DNA of 23,168 nucleotides, taken from Cochliopodium minus. Taxonomy: Eukaryota > Discosea > Himatismenida > Cochliopodiidae. The notes under the pieces are model-generated. The model was not told where the DNA came from, made no database searches, and was given only the letters and a program-made list of their open reading frames with translations. This document shows positions 8,123 through 17,238 of this stretch, piece by piece (within the stretch, counting starts at the first letter, position 1; each line of letters begins with the position of its first letter). The stretch lies in contig JAMYWO010000069.1 in assembly GCA_024220525.1 (NCBI GenBank), positions 1-23,168 on the forward strand, in the 5' to 3' direction. The position numbers and the translations under genes are program-made.

Positions 8123-10457
8123 TCAAAAGAAATCCTTCAAATTGGTGCTTTTTTTAGACAACAAGTCCATGTCATTCCCTCTGAATTCTAAACGCGAAAA
8201 AAAAATGATTGTAACAAAAAAATAAAAAAATGAGATTACTGTTTTGCAAACTAAAAAAGGATTTGTTCATGGTGTGATAGCCAAACTTCTTATTGTTGTT
8301 AATGGTATTGTTGCTGGAAGAGTTTTCATTGCTTCCCGAAGTGGATCTCCTCTGAGGCTTCAACTTAAACTTAAACTTTGAAATATTTTCAATGGAAACC
8401 AGTCTAAAAGAATAAAAAAAAATTTTTAAGAAGAAAATTAAAAAAAAAAACGAAGATTTTTACGCTTCCTCCTTTGATTCTTCATTGTCCCACTTTTCTA
8501 TTTTAAATTTCATTTTAGGAATTATAAATCTAAAGTTTTCGAACAAAGATTGCAAAGTAAACTGATATTTTAGAAGATGAGAGACACTGGTGATGAAGCA
8601 GTCAATCTGTTGATCGGAATCTCTGGAAGAAATTCTCTGAATGATTTGTTTGATTCTCTCTTTAGAGGAGAAAACAAGTTCGTTGAAAATTTGGTACTTT
8701 TCTTTCTCTTCCACTTCTGTGATTTCGCATACTATGTTTTTCAAAGTGGATGAAACACAAGTCAAAGCATTTCTTTCTTCGTTACTAATTGATTCTTCTT
8801 TTTGTAAAAAAAAATTTTAGTTCATGAAAATTTTCAATGAAAAGTTTTAAAAAAAAATTTGTTTTTTTTTACTTTGAAATAAATCCGTTATCGAAAGATA
8901 GTTTTCGGGCATTGTCACTCCTTTTTGGAGTATTCTAAAAAAGAACAAAGATATTATTGCATTGCTCCCATCTCCCCCAAATTTTTGTATGGACTTCTCT
9001 TTTATCATGGAGAACAAATGAATAAATAAACTATTTTTTAAAAAATAAAAGAAAATTATAATATAAAAAATAAAATGAAAGATAAAAATAAATAAAATAA
9101 AATAAAATTAAAAATAAAATAAAAAATAAAAATAAAAAAAAAAAAAATTTTACCTAGGAATATCCTCAATGACATTTTCAATTGATGTGAGAATTTCTTC
9201 ACAGATGTTACAGATGTTCACTATATTCTCTTTGGTTGTGTCCACGTCGTTTCTCTTGGCAGTGTACATCTTTGGATCTTTGAGGATCTTTGTGATGGGC
9301 CCAATGAGGATCTTGTGCATGAAAGTGCTCGCATATTTTTTGTCGACTTCTCTTAACAACTTTGTATCGATCCCATCTTCCCTAAGCATTTCATTTTCGC
9401 TCGCTAAATAAAAAATTAAAAAAAATAAAAGATATAAATTAATATGTCAATGTTTTTTTTAATTTAAAAACAGACCACTGATTAAATTAATTTGATAAAA
9501 GAAATAAATAGATTACATTTTTATTATAATTAAATTTCCCAAAAGGATATTAAAAAAAAATTTTTGTTAGAAATTGTTTACGTGTTTTCTTCATCCTATC
9601 TTCAAATGCCCACTCAAAAAAGTTTATCATCAGATTTTTGTTTTCAAGGAAATCCAACACTTGTGATTCTATCACTTCTCTTCCCTCGTTGGTCGCTATT
9701 TCTATAAACAAAGATAGAACTCGGAAATTTTCTTCGAGAAGTTTTTCGATCAAATAATTCTTTTTTTTTTTGAATTTATTAAATATATATTTATGTTAGC
9801 AGGGTTATAATTATATAAATAATTAAATAAATATGAATTTTAAGTGAAAAAATAGAAATTTCCTTACAGAGACTGATATATTTTCATTATTATTTTCCTC
9901 TTCTTCATTGTTTTTTTCATATCTAAAAGTGAATGTTAAATTTAATTTAAGATGGTTTTTTATTTTTTTTACTGTTTTTCACTTATTCTATTTCCCTTCA
10001 AGATGTTATTTCTATTTTTAAATATATTTATGTATCCAGAAAGGATATTCTCAAACCAATCTATACTATCTGATATTAATTGAAGGATCTTGAGTTCTTC
10101 TATGAAATTTTCGTCATTCATCAATTCTTTGTATCTCCTTAACAAATCTTGTTCCAAATCAACCTATATACGAATCAATGGAAGTAAGAAATTTGAAAAA
10201 TTTCAACATAATAATAAAGCATCTTTCACCTTGTTTCCAATTAGATATTCTTTATAAAATCTCCTTATTTTATTTAATAGTTGAATGACGTTTAATTTTT
10301 TGTCGAAGAGTGTATATAGTTTGTAAAGGAAAGTATAATTGGAAATCTGATTTGAATGTGTAAGATATTTTTTGAATTGATTTTTTTCGGAGGGTTCTTT
10401 ATCCAATAAAAAGATAAATTCCTTGACATTAAAGTTTTCTTCTTTGGATATCAACAT
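8123..10457 (-). CDS. RasGAP-domain protein with N-terminal RGS-like domain (copy H)
   Basis: The model has nine exons: 10457-10230, 10163-9973, 9922-9868, 9759-9582, 9403-9154, 9030-8873, 8797-8464, 8403-8240 and 8187-8123. It gives ~540 aa. Residues ~10-95 resemble an RGS domain (QFKKYL..., then IRRFYKEYLIGNKVDLEQDL). A RasGAP domain follows from about 160 to 375. The arginine finger is Arg225 in MLREDGIDTK, the second signature is FFFR (Arg333), the block MPENY follows it, and a C-terminal helix reads SSTLKNIVCE. The 108-residue spacing between the two arginines fits RasGAP. RasGAPs speed GTP hydrolysis on Ras. The tail is Ser/Asn-rich (RRSTSGSNENSSSNNT) and probably disordered. The last two exons are the least certain. 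Intron phases agree with paralogue I. Confidence 0.75.
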
Positions 10458-10783
10458 TTTTTTTATTTTTTCTTATTCAGTTTAAAATTAAAAAAAAATT
10501 TTTTTAAAAGAGGAATTAAGGCAACATTTCATATTTTACAAAGTTATTATATTTTGGAAACATCCTTATTTTGACAAAGATGAGATAATCCACTTCAATC
10601 GGGTGATTAATGAATTTAAAAAAATTTATAAAATAAAATGAACTTTGAAAGATTTTCAAAAAAAAAAAAAAAATTTTTAATCAAAAATAAATAAATAATA
10701 AAAAATCAAGAAGTGAAAATGGAAACAGATTAAAAATGTCCACATTCCTTTCTCTATTCTCTTTAAATATAAACAATAAATAC
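10458..10783. other. Gap between the two RasGAP genes with one coding-like pocket
   Basis: This 326-base gap is mostly A/T homopolymer. An exception is about 10516-10620. There the minus strand is open for some 33 codons (NHPIEVDYLIFVKIRMFPKY...) and is clearly less repetitive than its surroundings. It ends in TAA at 10518-10516. I found no splice path that joins it convincingly to either RasGAP gene. It could be an upstream exon of copy H, a relic, or chance. Confidence 0.35.
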
Positions 10784-12912
10784 TCAATAATTGGATTTAT
10801 CATGTGAAGTAGAGCTCTTTTTCCCTAATTAAGAAATATCTGTCAGTAAAATTGAAGAAAAAGAAAATAAATTTATAATTTTACTTGATGCAACAGTTGA
10901 ACATCTCCTGCGCTCAAGCTGTGGAGTCATAAAATCTCTTTTGGGAATGATATTCGAAGATTTCCTCTTAGACATGATGGAGGTCTTCAAAATGTTATCC
11001 AAGCTCTCCAAGGCATTCTCCTTCTCAGATACAATAGTCCATTTATCAATAAAAGATTTGATTTTGGGCAAAAGGGATTGAAAAGAATCAGCCAAACCAT
11101 CAAAGTAGTGAGAGGAGCTGGGCAAATTGAATTCGCTGTGAACAACAACTCGGAGCCTCTTTATTTTTTGGGATAATGTGTTCTGTTTGCAGATGCTGTT
11201 GAGAATCTCTTTGATCCTGTCTTGAGATGAAACAACGAGGTCATCTATGCTGTTTCTCTTCTTCTCTTCCTCTTGAGTAATTCCACATACGATGTTTTTC
11301 AGAGTTTTGGATACGCTTGACAAAGCACTTCTCTCTTCTATAGTTATTTTATCCTCTATTTTCAAAAAAAAAAAAAAATTTTATTCAAATTCAATATAAA
11401 ATTTATTAAATTTTACTTTGAATCAGTTTGAAGGATTCTGGAAGCAATATCCTCTATTTTATTGATAATTATTTTAAATGAGATAAAGACTTTATTAAAG
11501 ATTTTTTTTTTTACCTTTTGAATGATCCTGAGGAAGAATAAAGAAATCAAAGAATTTGTACCATCTCCTCCAAATTTTTGGATAGACTTCTCTTTTATCA
11601 ACAAACATAAATCGACCAATATCCTTAATAAAAAGTAAATAATGTGTAATGAATTCAGAATAATTTTTTTTTGAAATAGAAATTTTACTTTGGCATTTCT
11701 TCAATTCTATTTTCTATTGACAATAAAATCTCATCACATATCTTGCATAGATTAGTTGTATTCTTCTTTCCATTCTCATCTTTCAATGTCAAAATGTAGG
11801 ACTTTGGATCCTTCAATACCTTCTTGATAGGCTTCTCCAAAACCTTCTTGATAAAGGAATTTGCATATGTATAGTCTATAACCCTCAATATCTTTGTATC
11901 AACTCCATCCTCTCTCAACATTTCATTCTCGCTCACTAAAATTGAAAAATAATTAATTAAATTGGGTTATATTTTGTGGAGATGAATTTACGTGTCTTCT
12001 TGATCCTTTCTTCGAATGCCCATTCATAGAATTTGCTCAATATCTTGTTCTTTTCAAGGAAGTACAATACTTGAGATTCCATTCCGCTATCTGTGCCTTC
12101 CAAGGTTGCCAATTCAATGAATAATGACAATACATTGAAATTCTTGGTTAACAATTTCTCTATCAAAAGATTCTTGAACAAATTAAGCAAATATTTAGTA
12201 TTTTTATTGTATGTTTTAATTTGATTTTATAATGTTAAAATAAGAAAGTGTTGGGGTTATAATATAACAATATTCCAAAAAATAAAAAATTTTTACGGAA
12301 ATGTTATTTTCATCTGGATAACGGGAATTCTTTCCTTCATCAAAAAAACTGAAATATTTTTTTTATTTTATTAGGTGAATAGAAAATGAGTCAATTTTTT
12401 CAAAATTATTTCTATATTTCTTTACCTGTTCTCTGTTATTCTCCTATCTCTCAATTCTATGCTATATACACCTTGGAAGTTCTGTATAGATGGTGTTAAT
12501 CCTTTCTCCGCTTGTATCTTACATTCCCCAAGCACTTTATTTATTTTTTCTCTGATTGGAACTAGATCATTGATACAATTGGTAAAATCAAATTTGGTTT
12601 GATTATCTACAATCTAAATGAAAGAAAAATAAGATTATAAAAGGAGTAAAATGGAGGCAAAAAAATAAATAAATAATTTTTTTATTATTTTAGCTTTACA
12701 TCGTATTTGTTGCAACTGAAATAAATTTTGTATATTCTTTTCATTCCTTTTATCATTTGCAGATCATTTTGATAGCTCTTATTTATCAATATTGTAATTC
12801 TGTTCCAAAATTTGTACAAAATCAATATACTTGAATATTGTTGAAGATATTTCTTGAATTCATTCTTTTTTGATGCATCCAAATGAGAGAGGAATTCACC
12901 AGCATCCAACAT
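10784..12912 (-). CDS. RasGAP-domain protein with N-terminal RGS-like domain (copy I)
   Basis: The model has nine exons: 12912-12700, 12613-12426, 12348-12297, 12172-11992, 11935-11689, 11623-11515, 11453-11417, 11355-10885 and 10824-10784. It gives ~512 aa. The N-terminal ~70 residues look like the front of an RGS domain (KKNEFKKYLQQYSS, MKRIYKIYFSCNKYD), weaker than in copy H. The RasGAP domain has arginine finger Arg219 (MLREDGVDTK), FFLR (Arg326), ILLPESFKLI in place of PAIVSPE-type sequence, and VSKTLKNIVCG. The two arginines are 107 residues apart, as in known RasGAPs. It carries one more intron than copy H, at 11514-11454 between IIQK and RILLPES. The last exon (RKKSSTSHDKSNY) is my preferred of two possible ends; the other ends at 10835 or so after acceptor ACAG. 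Confidence 0.77.
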
Positions 12913-13646
12913 TAAGTTAAATAAAATGAAATGAATTTAAAGAGATGTTTGAATTTTTTTTTTTATATTTTTTTATTTTATAATTTATAATTTTCAATTC
13001 TAGAATTTGGGATTATTGAAATAAACAACAAACATTGAACTTACATTTCATTTCTAAAAATCGATCTTTTTGACTTTGGGGAAAATTTAAAAATATATAT
13101 ATATTTTTTTTATTCAAGTGAGATAATTTTGAGAATATCTGAAGAAAAAATAATATTTATTTGAATGAATGTCTCAATTATGAGTATTTTAGTAATATGG
13201 AAGGTTTTTTTTTAATTTTGTTGTGAATTTGTAAAAAATGTTCTCCAAAATTTAATTTATATTGCAAAGATGGATTTTCCTTCACTATATATTTTCTAAA
13301 CAAAATTTTAATTCCACCCCTTTTTAAAAAACATTTGAAATGGAAATTGTCAAATTCAATTGGTAATCAAATTTATTCAAATGTAAAATAAAATTGATCT
13401 AAAGATCACAATTTGAAAGCGAATTAAATAATTTCAAGATTTCTTTAATTTTTATATTTTATCAATTTGGCAAAAAATGATGCAAAATTTTGTTTAAACT
13501 GACAATAAAGCAACTTCAAAAATTTGATTTAAACTGACTTTATTTTTTTTTTACCAAATAAAATTTGCCAAAAAATAAATTTAGCAGAAAAAATGATGAG
13601 AAAATTCAAATGAAATTTGTTTTTATTTTTTTTTTTAAAAATAATT
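12913..13646. other. Intergenic region, no gene seen
   Basis: This 734-base stretch is the longest gap in the window. It lies between the 5' end of RasGAP copy I and the 3' end of the DNAJC21 homologue, so it probably holds the promoter of copy I. It is AT-rich with homopolymer runs, an (AT)n tract near 13095-13105 and short related words (TTTAAACTGAC at about 13492 and 13528). A strong donor-like GTAAGT on the minus strand near 13042 could mark a 5' UTR intron, but no coding sequence supports this. Confidence 0.5.
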
Positions 13647-16600
13647 TTAATTTTTTGTTGCATTGGCATGTCCTTTTTCTTTGATATGAGTAAACATGGA
13701 ATTTCTGGTATCGAATACCTCTTTACAAACACGACATTGAAAGGATTCAACCTTTTTGTTGTTTCTCTTATTCTTTTTCTTATTTTTATTTTGAGAATTA
13801 TATTCCTCCAAAGTATAATCATTTTCATTATCTCCTTCATCTAGTTGATTATCATTTGTTTTGACATCATTTGTCATCTTCTTTGAATTGTTTGTAATTG
13901 TATTTTTTTGAATAAGTTTCTTGCTTTTTGGAGGTTTTTCTTTCTCGATTGCTTCTTCTTGCTCTTCTTCGTTATCTTCTGTCAAGTTTTGTTTTCTCCT
14001 TTGGTTCTTTTTGCTTTTTTTGGTTGTTTTTGACGATTCTTTCTCTTCTTCACTTTCTTCCACTTGCTCTTCTTTCTTGTTTTGAACAGTTTTTTTATTG
14101 TTTGTGTTTTTTTTTGTTTTAGAATTTTTTTGAGGTTTATCTTTCTCCATTACTTCTTCTTCTTGCTCTTCTTCTTCGTTTTCTTCTGTCAAGTTTTGCT
14201 GTTTTCTCCTTTGATTCTTTTTACTTTTTTTACTCTTTAGAGGGGTTTTTGACGATTCTTTCTCTTCTTCACTTTCTTCCACTTGTTCTTCTTCTTTCTT
14301 GTTTTGAACAGGTTTTTTATTGTTTGTGTTTTTGTTGGTTTTAGAATTTTTTTCAGGTTGCTTTCGTGGAGGTTCTTCCTCCTCATCTTCTTCATTTTCT
14401 TCTGTCAAGTTTTGCTGTTTTCTCCTTTGGTTCTTTTTACTTCTTTTACTCTGTTGAGATTTTTTAGGAAAGGTTTCTCCAATTTCTTCCTCTTCCACTT
14501 GTTCTTCTTCTTTCTTGTTTTGAACAGGTTTTTTGTTGTTTGTGTTTTTGTTGGTTTTAGAATTTTTTTCAGGTTGCTTTCGTGGAGGTTCTTCCTCCTC
14601 ATCTTCTTCATTTTCTTCTGTCAAGTTTTGCTGTCTTCTCCTTTGATTCTTTATACTTCTTTTACTCTGTTGAGGTTTTTTTGACGACTCTTTCTCTTCT
14701 TTATTATTTTCTTCTTCAACTTCTTCTTCTTCATTCTCTCCGTCTTGTTCTTCTTCATTTACCTCTTCTTGTTTGATGTCTTCCTCATCTCCCTCTTCCT
14801 CATCATCAAAGTAGTTGTCCTTTTTCTGTTTTAAAATTTGTTGTTGTCTCTTTCTTTGGTTCTTTTTGTTTCTCTTGTTCTGTTTGGATTTTTCCATCGC
14901 CTTCAGCGGAGAAGCATTGGTAAATTCCTCTTGTGAATCATCTATGAATAAAAAATTTTAAAATAAATAAAAAATGAAAATGAAAAAAATAAAAATCTGA
15001 ATGTTTCAAAAAATTAATTTTAAATTAAAAAATATTTCAAAAAGTAATTCAATAAAATTTAAAAAAATTTTGAACGAAAATTTCTTTTTTTTTTTTTTGC
15101 CTTTATCGCCCGCTTCCTCTTCCAACTCTTCTCCTTCAACCAAGAGCTCCTCACGAAACTTCCTGGCCATCTGCTTATGCTTGTTGGAACTCTCATGATT
15201 CTTGAACTGCTTCTCAGACTTGAAATTCTTGTTGCAAATGACACATTCATAAACATTTAAAACGTTTTCTTCATCGACATCATTTCTTTCATAATTGCTC
15301 ATTTGTTCTTTGAGAAACTCTTCGTTGACTTCTTCTTCGAGGAGCTGCTGGGATCTTTTCATCGTGCTTTCCTTGAGTTGCTTTTGTTTTTCGAGCTTTT
15401 GTTTTTTCTTCTCCTCCATCTCTTTGGTTTTTTTCTCTTGCTCCTCTTTTACTCTTTCGCTGATCTGTTTGATTCTTGGATCTCTTTTTTTGACGAAAGA
15501 GATCAAGTTTCTCACCTTTTATAAAATAAAAAATAAAAATATGAGATATAAATGAAAAATAAGAAAATGAAAAAAATAAATAATAAATAAAAAATAAGAA
15601 ATGGTAAATAATAAAATAAATAATAGATAAAAAAAATAAAAAATTAGTTTTATTAAAAAAATAAAATGTTAATAAAACATTAAAAAATAAAAAAATAAAA
15701 AATAAAATAAAAAATAAAATAAAAAATAAAATAAAATAAAATAAAATAAAACAAATAAAATAAATAAAATTAAGAATTTTCATTGAATCTTTTTTTTTTT
15801 ACTTCATCTACAAAGACTTTTTTGGCTTTCTTTTTGAGCTTCTCGTTTTCTCTTTCGATGACTCTTCTACTGTATCTATCGTGGGCCTCTTCCATGGAGT
15901 ATTTCTCCTCAGAGTAAAACTTTCTGAAAGAGCGGAAGCCCGACCATTGATTGTAAAAATACAAAACTTTGTCATCTCTTTCATTAGGACCACCTTTTAA
16001 ATCAAAATAAAAATTACAAAAATGGATTCAATAATTTACAATTAAAATAAAATTTTTTTAAATAAAAAAATAAAAAATTATAATAAAAAAATAAATAAAA
16101 AAATTAAAATTAATTACAATCAAATATTTATCAGTAAAAAAATAAAGAAATTAAGAGGGATAAAAATAATTTTATAAAAAAATAAAAAAAAATAAAAAAA
16201 AGGTAAAAAAAAAGAAAAAAAAAATATAAACCAAAAATTTATCAGTAAAAAAAGAAAGAGATTGAAAGTACAAATGTGAATAATATTTTTTAATTATTTA
16301 CCAAAAGCAACCCAGTTAATATCTGAACCACTTTCAAGTTCTACTTTGGAGATCTTTTCGAACAAGTCTTGGAAGGTTTGGTAGAAGTTTCCCTCCTTTT
16401 TCTCTTCGAAGACTTGGTAGCATTTGTTGGACTGGTCGAAATATGATAACAGGTTGAAGTCATCTTCATCATCTTGCCCTCCTCTCAAAATGCTTTCTCT
16501 AAAAATATTTTAAAAATATTTAGAAAAAGTAAAATTAACTTTTAAAAAAAAAAATATTTAATATTAAGAAAAAAAAAACATTAAAAATTAAGCGTTAAAA

Positions 16601-17101
16601 AAAAAAAATAAAACGAAAATTTAAACAAATAATTTTAAATAATAATTTTTTTTTCATGCCTGTATCTATCGTAGAATGATCTCTCTTGTGGATCAATTAA
16701 TGTCTCGTATGCTTGTTGTATCAACTTAAAAAGTGTGACACATTCTTCTCTGTTTTCAGGATTTTTATCAGGATGGTATAATCTCGTCAATTTTTTATAT
16801 GATTTCTTTATCTCCTCTTCTTTTGCATTTCTTTGCACTTCAAGAACCTATAATAGGAATGATGTATTATTATTGGATTTTGATTAAATATATTGTATTG
16901 ATTATGAACATATTTTTGATATAAACTGATTTATACATCATAATTGTGGAATAATTAGTTCTCATTGAATGATATAATGATATCTCTTTTTTATGTCAAT
17001 CTTTTGTTGTGATATTTGATTTTTAGGATAATTTTTGATATTTATAAACTAATTACTTCATAATGGCATCTTTTCTTTTCTTTTGTTGGTTTCTCTTCCA
17101 T
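13647..17101 (-). CDS. DNAJC21: DNAJC21/Jjj1 homologue: J-domain co-chaperone with two C2H2 fingers
   Basis: The model has six exons: 17101-17057, 16847-16660, 16498-16302, 15993-15803, 15515-15101 and 14941-13647. It gives ~776 aa. The J domain (~12-77) begins CHYEVLEVQRNAKEEEIKKS and has HPD at 40-42. Then come the family blocks ILRGGQDDEDDFNLLSYF, FYNQWSGFRSFRKF and NLISFVKKRDPRIKQ, a long charged helix, a first C2H2 finger (~297-319, YECVICNKNFKSEKQF) and a final finger (~748-770, FQCRVCKEVFDTRNSMFTH). Jjj1/DNAJC21 works with Hsp70 in cytosolic 60S ribosome maturation, releasing Arx1 and recycling Rei1-type factors. The protein is about 200 residues longer than human or yeast forms because exon 6 holds acidic/basic repeats. 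Introns 2 and 5 appear to use GC donors. Confidence 0.9.
14062..14675 (-). repeat. Coding tandem repeat of about 72 codons in the DNAJC21 homologue
   Basis: Exon 6 carries about three copies of a ~216-219-base unit, starting near 14062, 14281 and 14497 on the plus strand. The last two are nearly identical over ~179 bases. Each unit alternates a basic block (SKKNQRRKQQNLTEENEE) with an Asn/Lys block (NSKTNKNTNNKKPVQNKK) and an acidic run. The frame is kept. A degenerate partial copy lies at about 13950-14061. Copy number is likely to vary between strains. Confidence 0.85.
14942..15100 (-). other. Probable GC-AG intron 5 of the DNAJC21 homologue
   Basis: The upstream exon reads ...EEAGDK and then runs into poly-A and a stop. 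The downstream exon with the repeats and last zinc finger is in another frame. No GT lies near the junction. Splicing AAAG|GCAAAA to TTCATAG|ATGATT keeps phase 1 and reads AGDKDDSQEEF. An earlier GTGAGG at about 15158 is a better-looking donor, but it would remove a coding-like acidic stretch. Confidence 0.55.
15516..15802 (-). repeat. Simple (AAAAT)n-rich intron 4 of the DNAJC21 homologue
   Basis: This 287-base intron splits FVDE|VRNLISF at phase 0 with GTAAAA and TTATAAAAG ends. On the plus strand it is almost wholly AAAAT/AAAAAT units, clearest at 15680-15770. A short inverted repeat (AATGTT...AACATT) lies near 15665-15683. The next intron (15994-16301, 308 bases) is similar and holds no other feature. 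Confidence 0.75.
16499..16659 (-). other. GC-AG intron 2 of the DNAJC21 homologue
   Basis: The exon ends GAT AGA TAC AG and is followed by GCATGA, with no GT before the frame stops. Joining it to AGAAAGC after ATTTTTAG restores DPQERSFYDRYRESILRGG. This matches the conserved DPQER-W-YD-R-E-LL-GG block of the family. The donor keeps exonic AG|G context, as usual for GC-AG introns. Confidence 0.8.
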
Positions 17102-17238
17102 TTTTTTTTTTAATAATTTTATGAGAAAAAAGAAAAAAAAAGATTATTGTTTCATTCTGATTTATATCATGATTGTGAATGCATGAAGATCAAACTAGAG
17201 ATAAGTCTGATAAAAAAAAAATCTTAGATCTAAAGTTA

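Noticed and set aside
13020-13060. ATGAAAT|GTAAGT on the minus strand as a first coding exon of RasGAP copy I
   Set aside because: Joining it to the only nearby acceptor gives a stop after two codons; at most it is a 5' UTR splice site.
14283-14684. Plus-strand open frames of Phe/Leu-rich protein opposite the DNAJC21 repeats
   Set aside because: They are the antisense of the Glu/Lys-rich repeat codons; composition is explained fully by the sense strand.
15590-15780. (AAAAT)n tract considered as a CRISPR-like or regulatory array
   Set aside because: There are no spacers; it is simple-sequence DNA inside an intron.
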